Positions 47,514-58,902 of a stretch of DNA of 64,000 bases are shown piece by piece. The stretch's first letter is position 1. The number at the start of each line of letters is the position of its first letter. The stretch lies in the NCBI RefSeq assembly GCF_013373865.1, contig NC_050469.1, forward strand, positions 17,169,046 through 17,233,045, in the 5' to 3' direction. A model generated the notes under the pieces. It was not told the origin of the DNA, searched no databases, and was given only the letters and a program-made list of their open reading frames with translations. The DNA is from Monomorium pharaonis (Eukaryota > Arthropoda > Insecta > Hymenoptera > Formicidae). The position numbers were made by a program, and so were the translations under genes.

Positions 47514-47862
47514 TTACGCAAAATTTTACTGAATCTATTCTTAAAGTAGACATTTGAAGCTTTAATTTTTTTTTTTTTAGAAACCTTTCTATCTTTATTA
47601 CTCGCGTAGTTATCGTCATTGGAAGTTTAGTGATTTTTTGACAAATTTTAGGTGTACCGCTTTTTTTTCGATCAAAATCTCATTTAGTCACAATGAAATC
47701 AAATTCTTTTATTATCGTATATAATTGTATGTATTCTATTATTTATAACATTCTAACAATTTACTACATAATATTTTAGAAATCTAAAAAACGCTTTTAT
47801 TCATAATATAAGTTCATAATATGTCTTTTCATTTTTAGGTCATCTTTATGTCACTTATTACA

Positions 47863-48827
47863 CTGGTCAACAACGAAAATGCTTCGGCAACGGAATCAGT
47901 CAATTTTTACTAATTTGGATGCGCTGAATCCGAATATGTTCGTGAAAGTTGTTCATTGGCTCTAGTTTCAAAGATATAAGCAGTTAAAACTTCCAAAAAC
48001 GCTATTTTGGTTGTTTTTTGTCTAGCGTAACTTTTCAACGGAACAAGATAAATGATTCGCAAACGTCTCAAAAGAAAGCTTATATCTTTTACTTTATCAA
48101 GAATGGATTCAATATTTTGACATTTCTGTTTAGGATTTTTTACTTCAATTTTTGTGAGTCGGCGCGCTACGCTGCTAGGCGCCACATTGTGGTGCCGGCT
48201 CTCGCGCGATTAAAATCTCATCGACCATGTTATATAAAGGCACGCGCCGAGCTGCTCAGAGCCTTTTTCGCTTGGTTCACCGCTGATTGTGGCACTACTC
48301 CGTTCTTCTCAGAACGCGTTTCTCTTCACGTTATCAAGAATATATACTGATACTTGATGTTTTAAGATTTGTCCAAAGATAGTCCTGCCTACGAGCCTTA
48401 CTGCTCATTTCCTTCCCGTACGAATATATGTTGCTAACGTTCTATAGCGTCGTGTTTGATATGCAACTTACAATGGATATAGACAAATAGACAAGTATAT
48501 ACAAACCTTTGCCAATAAAGTTTAAAATCACTCCAGGAATGCAAATATTATATTTGCAAAATATTGAATCCATTCTTGACAAAGTAGAAGATATAAGCTT
48601 TCTTTTGAAACGTTTGCGAATCATTTATCATGTTCCGTTGAAAAGTTACACTCGACCAAAAACAGCCAAAATAGCTTTTTGGAAGTTTTAACTGCATATA
48701 TCTTTGAAACTAGAGCCAATAAACAATTTTCACGAACATATTCGGATTCAGCGCACCCAAATTAGTAAAAATTGACTGATTTCGTTTCCGAAGCAGAAAA
48801 TGAGTCCAAATTTGTTGACCAGTGTTA
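47863..48827. mobile_element. Long-TIR element, CACTGGTCAAC ends
   Basis: CACTGGTCAACAACGAAAAT at the left pairs with a copy ending GTTGACCAGTG at the right. The arms match over roughly 270 bp, including GATGCGCTGAATCCGAATATG and ACTAGAGCCAAT-type words. The flanks read TTATTA on both sides, which could be a TSD of 3 (TTA) or 6 bases, or more TIR. The GC-rich middle (48,160-48,440) has no gene. Confidence 0.8.
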
Positions 48828-48839
48828 TTAGTGACTTTT

Positions 48840-49490
48840 AAAAGATAAATAAACTCATAATGACATCTTTTAATGATATCATTATGACTTTTTGTGTTCT
48901 ACCTGGGTTCGATCGTATAGAAATTCCAAATTAGGTAACCATTTCGTCAAATGCCCTTTTTGATATGTGTTACAAAAACATCGGATCTACGAGACTTTTC
49001 TTCTTATAAGAAATTATTAACCGTACGATTTACAGATATATCACTTAATATTTATTCTTTATTCTGTCAAAAACGATCATATCACGAATGACAGCGATTT
49101 ATCATATCAATATAATGTACATCAATACTTTATAAGAGACCTGTCACAGATAAATATTAATGCTCTAGTGTTCATTTCATGTACTGGACAAAGAATAAAG
49201 AGTGACGACGACGTATCTTAAATGAAAAATTTAAAATTCGGTCTTTGCGTGACAATACTTCCACTCGTATAGGGCATGTAGAGTAAAAATAAAAACAGTT
49301 TTCTTATACAAATCAAATCCAAACTTTCAATTGAGCCTAGGTAGAACATGATCAGTTCAGCCGTTATTGAGAATCTGATATCTCGGATGCACGCAAGTCG
49401 TCTTTTCGCGTAAAGATACACGGGCGGTCTCGCGCTGCGCGTAACACTTGGCGCGAGACACTACCGTGCCTCGTGATGTCCGATACACCC
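48840..49490. other. Intronic sequence, no gene seen
   Basis: No exon or element boundary is supported. Composition becomes GC-rich after 49,395, which may be the inner part of fragment B copy 2. Confidence 0.45.
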
Positions 49491-49495
49491 TTAAT

Positions 49496-49742
49496 AGAAA
49501 TTTCAGAGATTTGTACGGTGCAATGCTCGTTCGGCACAGTGCCGTTTAGCGGTACTCGTCAAAGCGCCCGGGCGGCCGTTTGGTTGCGCCGCAACTGACG
49601 GCGAGAACTTTACCACCTGTAATTGGCTTCAAAAATTCATGATTTATTAAACTATTAACCCCTCAACATTTTGCTATTAACATTTTCAAATCAGTTTTTC
49701 ATGAGGACTACATGCCGGCCCCTGGTTGATCTGAAACATCCT
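49496..49742. mobile_element. Mariner-type end fragment B, copy 2 (inverted)
   Basis: It shares GTGCCGTTTAGCGGTACTCGTCAAAGCGC, ACTATTAACCCCTCAACATTTTGC and a CCTGTA end with copy 1 at 38,703, in inverted orientation. Confidence 0.7.
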
Positions 49743-49743
49743 G

Positions 49744-49799
<56 letters not shown>
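49743..49799. repeat. (TA)n(TG)n microsatellite between two mariner-type ends
   Basis: The repeat fills the space between the right end of fragment B and the left end of the 5.8-kb element. It probably grew from their shared TA target sites. Confidence 0.9.
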
Positions 49800-49800
<1 letters not shown>

Positions 49801-50165
49801 AGGATGTTTCGTAAAGATTTATGCAATCTTTATAAGCAGGTAGAGCGCATTAAGCTGAACAGAAAAGTCCTTTACCGTTTTTCCATTTTCGCAATAGTTA
49901 ACGAGTTATTGACTTGTAAAATTTGTTGTATTAGCCGGCCTACCGGCAAAGCGCGCCGAGCGCCCGGTCGCGGCGGCCGCCCTCCCCCCAGCACTTAAGC
50001 CGTGAGATTGCTAGGAGCGCGGGGGAAGTTGTTACAACAAGCGGCAATGGCTACGCACAAGCGGCGCGTAACGCTGGATTCTTCCTTCGAATTATGATAG
50101 TTCCTTACTTTTTTTAATAAAAATAAAATTTTCTAACGACAAAGGTATGTGTGTACATGTACATA

Positions 50166-50420
50166 CATGTGTAGTGTCTTATACGTTACTGCATGTGTGT
50201 GTGTGAGCGAGAGTACAGCGCGAGACGAGGGTGGCGCGTGAGAGATGCGTGGCGAGCGCGAAAAGAAAGCCAAGTAGTGTATGTGCCGGCATCAGTACGA
50301 TCGACATCTCATCGGAGTTTTGTACGTTTTAACTAAATACATTTTTGCATTACATCAGTTTAGTTCTGTCTTTGCGTGCTAGTTAACTCGAACCTATCCA
50401 GCTCCATTCCTCAATCTTCA
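50166..50420. other. Unclassified unique piece inside composite
   Basis: A GC-richer stretch with GAGCGAGAG and GCGTGAGAGATGCGTGG words. I see no gene. Confidence 0.4.
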
Positions 50421-50936
50421 TATACAACACATGTGTACAAAAAATATCAGTTCTAATGCTTAAAGAAGCAATTACTAAATTTATTTTTTTAATAAATAAC
50501 GATTATTTTTAATAAAAAATATTTTTTTGATGATAGTCTTAAACGTCGTAAACTGTAAATATAAATTTTTAAAGAAGCTGTTATCATATACTCGAAACAA
50601 ATTTATATTTTTTCAATGTATTTACGTGTATTTATAATACACGGAAAAAACTTTATGGTAAAAATTACTATGGTAGTAAATGTAGTAAACGCGGGCCAAG
50701 GAGGAATTATGAAAATATTTATTATATTTTTCATCAAATTACGACAATATTTACACTACTTATATGATATAATTTTCTGAAATTCCTTCTTACAGTTCGC
50801 GGTTATCATAAATAATAAATTATATTTAATTTTACTATAAAATTTTTTCCGTGTAGACTTACGAATATATGAATTTATTAAATGTTTGAAAATTTATAAA
50901 CAATATTTATTTAATTCAAGAAAATTTTAGTATGTA

Positions 50937-50975
<39 letters not shown>

Positions 50976-52135
50976 TGTGTGTGTGTGTGTGTACATGCAC
51001 GACAATGTTAAACATTATTTGTTTTATGTAAAGTGAGGTATTTATTATCAACAGAATATTCTTTTCAACCATTAAAGATAAGATAATTATAAAAAAAAAT
51101 AAAATTAAAAGTGAATAATTGATTTTCTTAAAACTAGAATCATATTTTTCTACGTGTGCGTGTATAGAAATCAGCATGAATAGTAATGCTAGCGCCACAC
51201 TATACGCGTATTCGCGATTCGTAATTCATAATTCTCGATTTATCTGACCACTCGACCAGCGAATCAGTGCGAATGACGAATCGCGCATGATGAATCAACG
51301 AATTTTTTCTCCACACTATTCATGAACGTCAGATAAATCGCGAATTACGAATTACGAATCGTACGAACCGCGAATACGCGCATAGTGTGGCGCTAGCATA
51401 ATAGTGATATAAAATCGCGAACTAAGAAATAATCATTTTCCTGTCACAAAGTGATTATTTTTTAGCTCGCGTATGTATGACACCCCCCCCCCCCACACAC
51501 ACACATTACATACTAACATTTTCTTGAATTAAATAAATATTGTTTATAAGTTTTCAAACATTTAATAAATTCATATATTCGTAAATCTACATGAAGAAAA
51601 TTTTATAGTAAACTTATGTATGATTTATTATTTATGATCGTAACCATAAACTGTAAGAAGAAATTTCAGAGAATTATGTCATAAGTAGTGTAAATATTAC
51701 CGTAATTTGATGAAAAACATAATAAAAATTTTCATAATTCTTCCTTGGCCCACGTTTACTACTTACCATAGTAATTTTTACCATATAGTTTTTTCCATGT
51801 ATTATAAATCTATCACAAGGATTAATTTTATTAAAAATATAAATATCCTAGTTATTTAATTTTTAATTAAGAATATAAAGTTGAAACAAACATTTTATTT
51901 GGTTGTTATTTCCATTTTAATCGATAAAATTTTCTAATGTTTTTTGAAGGAGTATAAATTTTGTTTCAAGCATATGATAACAGCTTCTTTTAAAATTTAT
52001 AATGACAGTTTACGACGTTTGAGACTATCATCAAAAAAATATTTTTTATTAAAAATAATCGTTATTTATTAAAAAAGTAAATTTAAAAATCGCTTCTTGA
52101 AGCATTAAAACTGATATTTTTTGTACACATGTATT
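50421..52135. mobile_element. 1.7-kb palindrome
   Basis: The left arm from ACACATGTGTACAAAAAATATCAG (about 50,427) and the right arm ending CTGATATTTTTTGTACACATGT (about 52,133) are inverted over about 750 bp. They include the ACGTCGTAAACTGT words and the poly-CA / poly-C inner ends (50,937-50,993 and 51,483-51,506). The arms have diverged by indels. A 212-bp MITE sits at the centre. Confidence 0.8.
51187..51398. mobile_element. PIF/Harbinger-like MITE, TAA TSD, 212 bp
   Basis: TGCTAGCGCCACACTAT and ATAGTGTGGCGCTAGCA are perfect termini, with TAA at 51,184-51,186 and 51,399-51,401. The inner arms carry GCGTATTCGCG and CGATTTATCTGAC words. Confidence 0.85.
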
Positions 52136-53574
52136 GCGACGATATTTTCTTTGACTCGTCTGCAACTTCATTGTGATCTCACTCTACGTTACTTGATTTC
52201 TTTCAATTGCTGGGCGCCAGGCGCGATACTTCGCGCCGTACAAAATTCAAAAATTAATTAACCGCGATGGCCCGATAGCCCGCCTACACGAAATGGTAGA
52301 GGGGCGGAGTTCTTATAGCAAGATGTTCTTTCTCGTAGAGTGGAAGAGGAGGTTGATAATCACTGACGACTTTAATAATATAATAGATCATATATTAATA
52401 AACTGTGTAGAGCAAGTAAGGAATATATTTGTAATTCGCAGCTCGAAGATTCTAATAACGTATCGGTGACCCAATTACGGCTCACGTATTTTTAACAATC
52501 ATATCCGAATTTACACCACGATTGATAATCTACACGGTAACAATACGATTAATAATCTATACGGTAACAATACGGTCAGAGAATTAGAAAAAATATAAAT
52601 AACGACATGTCTCGATATTACGCGAACGGTTCACGCGATTCTCGTCGACGTTCGGGACACGCACGCATCTTGCTTGTGATTCTACTCGTGACTTCATATA
52701 TCACGCAAAAGCTCAAATATCTACGCCGAGATATGGCTCTGCCCGTCGCGGGCCTAGGCGAATATCCGCGAGGCGATCACTACGCCTCGATACAACGACA
52801 TCGTCCCCGGGTACTCGGTATCTTTGTCCGGGAGGCGGATTTCTCGAGATCTCGTCTCGGCAATAGGCCCGCCACTCGGGGCTCTCGGTATGTTTAATCT
52901 CGGGACACGAATCTCGGAAGTCTCACTCTATCGCGTCGTTCCGGCGTTCCGCAGATTACAATTAATAGAATTACACACGACTGTTGACTCGGCGGCTTTC
53001 GGGGGGGGGGGGGGGAATTACAAGAAAGGGGCACTTAACTTATGAGACGCTCATTAAACATTTTGGAAGCGTAGTACTTTGTTTCGGAAGAGACAGAAAT
53101 CCATTGGGTTAAAGAAGAAGAAGAAGAACTTATGAGACGGAGTTCGACACAGGCCCCGGATATGCTCGGTATTAACGGAATTTACTGGCCGCAATATTCT
53201 TTTACGGCTTCAATGCACTTCTCTACTATCTCGCGAACCGCGGGGTGACCGTGTTGTCTCCGTCCTTACCGCGTGGTCGAAGTGGTGGCCTTACAAGAAT
53301 CGAGGACATCGCTGGTGGCCGTTGGTCCGCACCCTTAGTGGACTTGCCGAACAGTGACGAACCGTGAGAGGTCGGGGGCGCCGCGGACGCCGGTAGCGGC
53401 TTGCGCATCGATCGCGCTTCGATCCGCGCACACGGATCGCTAGTCGATGAGGGCGTCTGCTCGTCCTGCAGGATCTCAGCGTCCGAGGGCGCCTCTAGTC
53501 TTGACGTCGCACAGTCGAAGGCTGCGGTTTGCACGCCTCGATGGCCTTTCTCGCCGTTCTGGCTTTCGCTGGGC
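52136..53574. other. GC-rich unclassified sequence, left half
   Basis: The composition jumps to GC-rich with CG dinucleotides. Open frames (+ 52,607-52,897; - 53,226-53,609) are Arg-rich and unrecognised. The stretch at 52,380-52,520 (AATAAACTGTGTAGAGCAAG...) resembles the R-U5 part of an LTR, so this may be an LTR element remnant. A poly-G run lies at about 52,999-53,015. The right half continues at 54,542. Confidence 0.35.
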
Positions 53575-54541
53575 CGCACAATGTTCGGAAATCGAGTATT
53601 TCGAGACAAATTACTTTAGAGCCGTCAATTTTCAACCAATCTTAATAAATTTTTTTTAAATAAAGCTTTTTGAATTTCTAAGAGATCTCACGAGGCCGAT
53701 TTTTTAATATTTTTGCCAATTAAAACGTGCAAGCCTAAAACTCGAAAACTAAATGACTTAATAATCTCTTAATAATCTTACATCCGTTAATATCAAAACT
53801 TTTATGTTGATATCTGGTATATAACAATAAATGTACATCTGTGAACTTTAATAATAAAGCACCACTAATGTAATTAAAGATATTGAGTTACTGATTCTAA
53901 GTTAATATTAATAAAAACAAGGGTGTAATAAAACGCCTAATTGTAAGATTAGCTGTTTATAAAACACCCAGGATGCGCCACGGGGAGGCTCTTAGTACGA
54001 TTTTACATCCTGTTTCTTTTTTGTTTTTATTTTTTAAATACTTTTTTAAATTTTTTATAAATAAAAAAATTTTTTTTAATATTTAAAAAATAAAAAAAAA
54101 ACAAAAAAGAAACAGGATGTAAAATCATACTAAGAGTCTTCCCGTGGCGCCCTGGGTGTTTTACAAACAACTAATCTTAGACGTTTTTTATTACACCCTC
54201 GCTTTTATTAATATTAACTGAAAATCAGCAACTAAATATCTTTAATTACATTAGTGGTGGTTTATTATTAAAGTTTACAAATGTACATTTACTGTTATAT
54301 ACCAGATATCAGCATAAAAGTTTTGATATTATGGATGTAAGGTTATTAAGAGATTATTAAGTTATTTGGTTTTCGAGTTTTAGGCTTGCACGTTTTAATT
54401 GGCAAAAAAATTAAAAATCGGCCTCGAGGAATCTCTTAGAAATTCAAATAGCTTTATTTAAAAAAAAATTTATTAAGATTGATTGAAAATTGACGGCTCT
54501 AGAGTAATTTGTCCCGAAATATTCGATTTCCGAACACTGTG
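53575..54541. mobile_element. 967-bp fold-back element
   Basis: Nearly the whole length is an inverted repeat. The tips TGTTCGGAAATCGAGTATTTCGA and TCGAAATA..CGAACA pair, and the centre near 54,060 is AT-rich. The inner arms share AAACAGGATGTAAAATC and GGGTGTTTTA words. It interrupts the GC-rich sequence on both sides. Confidence 0.85.
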
Positions 54542-55050
54542 GGTCGGCTCGACGTTGATCAGGCCCCGTCCGGCTTATTCCTCGAGACCGTAACTACCGC
54601 TCCTGCTGGGGTTTCCTCCACCCTGGCCGACGGGCGTAAGGGAGTACTCTTTTTCCCCGACGTCGTCTCCGGCTGCACCTGGTTGTTGCTCCTTTCTCTC
54701 CTTCTCTACAACAAGACATAGCGGCAGTGACCGCCCCACGACTTTCCTTACGTATCTCGGTAATAACCTGGATACCTGACCTGATTTGTGGTCCTTCGGC
54801 TATCCGAGACCCCGCCGCCCGGTTGTCTAGGATTCCTGACGATAATCTCTCGACGGCTGCTCCGCAAATTACAAAATGATCATCTTGGCACACCACTCCA
54901 CTCGCTCGCTGTTAAGATCTAAATTCAAAATTAAATTAGCCGGAAAAAGGAAGAGGCCGCCGCCCCCCTCGAGGTAGGCCGCGACCCTAAATGACCTTTC
55001 CTGGCCGGGCCATTCAGGCCCTTGTGACGGACAAAAAACATCACGTCACA
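54542..55050. other. GC-rich unclassified sequence, right half
   Basis: Continuation of the GC-rich sequence interrupted by the fold-back. The - strand has an Arg-rich open frame (54,594-54,896) with no recognisable domain. Confidence 0.35.
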
Positions 55051-55143
55051 GTATGTACACGTACACACATATTTTTGTCGTTAGAAAATTGTATTTTTAT
55101 TAAAAAAGATAAGGAACTATCATAACTTAAAGGAAGAATCCAC

Positions 55144-55348
55144 ACTGAAAAAAAAAGTAATATATTCAATAAGATGTGTTATTGCGGGTTGCCAATTACA
55201 GATATACTCAATACAATAATATATGCTATTGCAGTATCAACATTGTACTTGCATTAATAGCAAATATTATTGTATTGAGTATTTTATGTAGTTGGCAGCC
55301 CGCAATCACATATGTTATTGGCTGTATTACATTTTTTTTCTGTGCAGC
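55144..55348. mobile_element. 205-bp hairpin MITE inside the right TIR
   Basis: CACTGAAAAAAAAAGTAATA pairs with TATTACATTTTTTTTCTGTG. Comparison with the left TIR arm (GAATCCAGCGTTACG) shows the empty site and a 2-base duplication (CA). Inner words AATACAATAATAT and GGTTGCCAATTAC / GTTGGCAGCCCGC also pair. Confidence 0.8.
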
Positions 55349-55722
55349 GTTACGCGTCGCTTGTGCGTAGCTATTGCCGTTTGTTGTAACAACTCCCCCC
55401 GCGCGCCCAGCAATCTCAAGGCTCAAGCTTTGAGGGGGAGGGGGCGCCGTGACCGGGCGCTCGGCGCGCTTGCATTTTCCGGTAGGCCGGGTTAATACAG
55501 CAAATTTTACAAGTCAATATTCGTTAATTATTGCGAAAATGGAAAAACGGTAAAGGACTTTTCTGTTCAGCTTAATGCGCTCTACTTACTTATAAAGATT
55601 GCAGAAATCTTTACGAAACACCCTGTATATGTATTTATATGTACACATGCGTATGTACGTATGTTCCTACGCACATGTGCACGTACACAGAATAAGTTAG
55701 TAATTTTTCAATAAAATTATAG

Positions 55723-55865
55723 TATGCATCACAAGAGAAGAATGGCGAGAGATTCATGACTGCGTCTGACTTTGTACGCAGTTATCTTGGTCTTTATACG
55801 GATGCTGATTATAATCCTGATTCTGTCAATTTACTGGCTGGTATTGTCGACACTAGTAAAGATGG
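55723..55865 (+). CDS. aralar1: aralar1 exon 3, EF-hand region of aspartate/glutamate carrier
   Basis: The acceptor AAAATTATAG precedes 143 coding bases and the donor GTAAGT follows. The 47 codons read YASQEKNGERFMTASDFVRS, then YLGLYTDADYNP, then LLAGIVDTSKD, and two bases of the next Gly codon remain. This is the characteristic N-terminal EF-hand stretch of mitochondrial aspartate/glutamate carriers (YAS..NGERFMT..DFV..YLGL and LLAG..D.SKDG). It joins exon 2 in phase 0. The next exon should supply one base and the LIS(F/Y) segment; I do not find it before 64,000, so the gene continues to the right. Identification is from family knowledge without a search, but the match is long and specific. 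Confidence 0.93.
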
Positions 55866-56410
55866 GTAAGTCGTACTATAAGTCGTTTGACAGCACATTA
55901 AAAAGAATGACATTACGTTATTGTATTAGGTATACAAATTAATTCGGTGTCTCATAACTTCATCTTTAAATTGCGAATTAAAATTAAATATTTTTCTGCC
56001 CTTTGGTTTGCAAGTACAAATGTCTACGTTTTCAGAACATATATGCTTATTACATACTCCTCTATACCTTACAAACAACATATTTTCACGAAATAGCAGT
56101 AAATATGATAGGTGTCCGAAAAGCAACGTTTGAGGTATTGCATTTATTCGCATTTTGTTAAAAAATAATTCTGCTAAAATCACAAATTTGTTTTGCTCTG
56201 GATAAAGGTGCTGGTTCATCAAATGTATGAAAAGTGATATTAAATATTTTGGAGTGGAGATTTTGTACAACGACAATATACATTTAGCTACATGTTATGA
56301 CGAAGACAAAAGATCATTTATGATTACAAAATTCTCCTTTATTCGGATTTTTTCCTAGTCTCGTTGAGTTATCATCTTTTTCGCCTCAACATCACCTGGT
56401 TAATACATAT
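55866..56410. other. aralar1: aralar1 intron 3 start, no gene seen
   Basis: After the GTAAGT donor comes AT-rich intron. The - strand frame at 55,926-56,276 (116 codons, CNKHICSENVDICTC near the end) is protein-like but unrecognised, and could be a remnant of a mobile element. Confidence 0.4.
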
Positions 56411-56530
56411 TTTAAGACAGTGTGAAGAAATACGAGAAAGTTGTAAAAACTTTAAGATTCTGACTTGAGAACTCTCATGCACCAGGAGAAATCCCGATGC
56501 ACCGAACGATCTCCCGACTTGGGTGCAACA

Positions 56531-56548
56531 CTGCTCTCCCTCTTTTGG
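56531..56548 (-). promoter_or_regulatory. Polypurine tract of the Gypsy remnant
   Basis: On the - strand AAAAGAGGGAGAGCAG directly precedes the TGTTGC of the 3' LTR at 56,530. Confidence 0.65.
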
Positions 56549-57249
56549 ATTGACGTCCCGTCAATCCGCAAGTCCGGGTTTCTTTATAAGAAAATTTCTC
56601 CGATTCTTTCTCAAAGACTGAAGTTATCCAAGGCCTTCTTCTCGCTCAGCCCGAGTTGCTGCTGCGAACTCTTGAGCTTTAGTCTTTTCCTTGGAAATTC
56701 TACGGCTATCTCGTGACCGGATTCTTCCTCCTCTGCTCCCAGACACTTTCCTCTTCCTCCCTTTTTCCTGGGCGCTGCTGCTGAAACTTGAGAAACTTCG
56801 GACAAGGGGGGGAAAATAGCTTTCCGTGGCCCTGCCGTCCCGAAGGACTCCCCTAGTCCCCGCTTTGGCATTTGCCCTACGTCCCACGGAAAACCACGGG
56901 GAGAAAACCGTGGGCAAAACGGTCTTCTTTTAAAAATATAGACTTCCAACAGCCAACTCGGTACGGGCCCAAGAAAATAAACAAGAGGTCCATGCTTCCG
57001 CCTAAAAGATCCCCTGCATCGGTCCTCTCCGTCAGCATCAGAACTCCATCCAAGTCTTGAGTTTTCTTTTTCTCTTGAAGAAATCTACAAAAAATATTTC
57101 AACACAAAAAAACTGAAAAATTAAATTTCTTAACTATATTCTAATCCTAAGAAAAGGTTCCGACTTTCGAAATTTAAAATACCTAAATACATCTTTCAGA
57201 AAAAGGAGCGAGTCTATTATGTACTACTTTCTTTCTTTGCCTAGAAGAT
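56549..57249 (-). other. 3' part of Gypsy remnant, unassigned
   Basis: Two overlapping - strand frames (56,611-56,949 and 56,624-56,917) are Arg/Lys/Ser-rich. They lie downstream of integrase and may be a pol tail or untranslated sequence. No signal peptide or membrane segment is seen, so there is no support for an env gene. Confidence 0.4.
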
Positions 57250-58330
57250 TTCTAGATACAATAAACTACATCCAAGCTTCTTAATTACAATGTAAGGGCC
57301 CTACCAATTGTTTTGCAATTTGGGAGTTTTCCCCTTACTTCTTTGAGGATTAAACAACCAAACCTTCTGCTCCTCATGAAAGAAAACAAGTCCAGCATTT
57401 CGATCGTACCAAGCTTTAACGCGAGAAGATATGATGTCCATATGCTCCCTAACAATAGAATGTACAATAGAACTCTTTTAAATTCCGTTTTAAATTTTCT
57501 ACATATCCTATCGGACACTGTGCATCCTCATTAAATTCCGGTGGGCTCCCTCGTAAAAAATCCAAGGGCAATTTTAGATTTCGCGCCAAATACATCTCCG
57601 CAGGAGAGACTCCAGTAGTTTCATGTCTTGAAGATCTATAAGCGAGAAGAAACATAGGAATCTAACGATCCCATTCCTATTGATTTTCTGAAACAAATTT
57701 TGCAAGGTAATTAATAATTGTTTGATGCTGACGCTCCACCTGACCGTCAGACTGAGGGTGGAGAGAGATAGTTCTCGTCTTCCAGCTCCCTAAAAGAACC
57801 ACAAGTTTCAAGAAAAGTTTTGACTCGAAATTCCTTCCCTGATCTGTATGAATCTCTAAGGGAACTCCATGCCTGGAAATCATCTGACTGACAAAAATTT
57901 CCGCTACAGTTTTTACTTTAATATTCTTAAGAGGAAAGGCTTTCACCCATTTAGTGAAGCAATCGACGATAACGAGCAAATATTTATTTCCGGCTTTAAA
58001 AGAAGACAAAGGGCCCAAAATATCCATTTGAACTCGAACAAATGGAGCTCCTGCATTATGAACGTAAGGGAGATCTCCCCTTTCCCGAAGGACCTCTCTT
58101 GGAAATGCATACCAAACCTTGCAGGTTTGATATCACTCCTCAACGTTTGCAAGTAGCCCAGAAAAATCGCTTCCGGATTCTATTTAGAGTTTTATTGACG
58201 CCAAAATGTCCTCTCGTTGGAGAGTCATGAGCTTCCTCCAAAATTTGAGTTACTCGCCTACGAGGGACTATAAATTGAAGAACATTGGATTTAATATCAG
58301 GAGCCGTCCACCTTCTATATAAAATTCCAT
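57250..58330 (-). pseudogene. Gypsy integrase region, frameshifted
   Basis: In order: the HHCC start (EEAHDSPTRGHFGVNKTLNRI), the catalytic core in frame 57,677-58,027 (MDILGPL and VDCFTKWVKAFPL, HTDQGRNFES, HPQSDGQVERQHQT, giving D-D-E), then MFLLAYRSSRHETTGVSPAEMYL at 57,449-57,655, and a GPY/F-type module (WxGPYIVIKKLG) near 57,270. Shifts occur near 58,140 and 58,030 and between the later blocks, plus a stop in the WxGPY block. Confidence 0.82.
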
Positions 58331-58333
58331 TCT

Positions 58334-58585
58334 TTAAACTTTCCTTTTTAACTTTTTACTTTCTTTTTTTACAAACTTACAATACACAATAGAAACATCG
58401 GAACCCGTATCAATCTTGAAGGAACAAGTTTTTCCTTCCAATCTTCCATAATAAATAAAATTTTCTTCTCTTACAGAATTAAAAAAACAACTTCCCATAC
58501 GTCTAATCATCGGAGCATTTCTCGCGGAAGTTGAACTCGCTCCGGGAAGTTCAACTAAACCCGGTTTTCCCCTTTCACTGGGCAT
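58334..58585 (-). pseudogene. Gypsy protease region
   Basis: FKIDTGSDVSIVY contains the catalytic DTG of retropepsins. The frame ends soon after, and integrase-type sequence follows almost at once, so the region between (RT and RNase H) has been deleted. Confidence 0.7.
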
Positions 58586-58902
58586 TTAGACCGGAAATAC
58601 CTGATTTTCCCACAAGTCCAATACTTTTTGGAAACCTTGTTCCCGAAACGTTTCTTTCCTTCCCCACTATCTTCCTTTTTCTTTTCTGTTTCCTCCGAAG
58701 CAGCTTTCTTTTCAAAATTAAAATTTTGCTTTTTAAAATAAGAACTTGCTCCTTCGCGTTTCTCCCTAAGGATAATCTTCAAAGTTTTTGCCCTTTTAAT
58801 CGTAGCATAAAAAGAGGAAATCCCCTCCAACTGCAAAGTTTTTTTAATATTTTTATTTGAAAGCACCGAAATAAATTGTGCACAAGCTATCTTCTCGCGC
58901 AC
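58555..58902 (-). pseudogene. Gypsy nucleocapsid region
   Basis: A Lys/Glu-rich segment is followed by YWTCGKIRYFRSKCP, a zinc knuckle that has lost its first Cys and its His. This suggests the NC domain is non-functional. Confidence 0.65.

Larger units (their letters stand above)
49800..55625. mobile_element. 5.8-kb nested composite with mariner-type 366-bp TIRs
   Basis: CAGGATGTTTCGTAAAGATTT at the left and AAATCTTTACGAAACACCCTG at the right are flanked by TA. The arms 49,800-50,165 and 55,051-55,625 match throughout once a 205-bp MITE in the right arm is removed. Inside, in order: a unique GC-rich piece, a 1.7-kb palindrome with its own central MITE, GC-rich unclassified sequence, and a 967-bp fold-back. 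No transposase is seen. Confidence 0.8.
37676..55722 (+). other. aralar1: aralar1 intron 2
   Basis: The 18.0-kb intron starts GTAAAG and ends ATTATAG. It holds an antisense CACTA/EnSpm-like pseudogene, a Helitron-like end and many fold-back elements. Only 97 bp separate the last element's end (55,625) from exon 3. Confidence 0.85.

Noticed and set aside
53226..54721. Two similar frames starting MSRN(T/I)RFPN on opposite strands, as a divergent gene pair
   Set aside because: The shared start is simply the tip of the fold-back element read outward on each side; the frames then diverge into unrelated GC-rich sequence.
56611..57060. Possible env gene of the Gypsy remnant
   Set aside because: The frames are basic and have no signal peptide, furin-like site or membrane segment.
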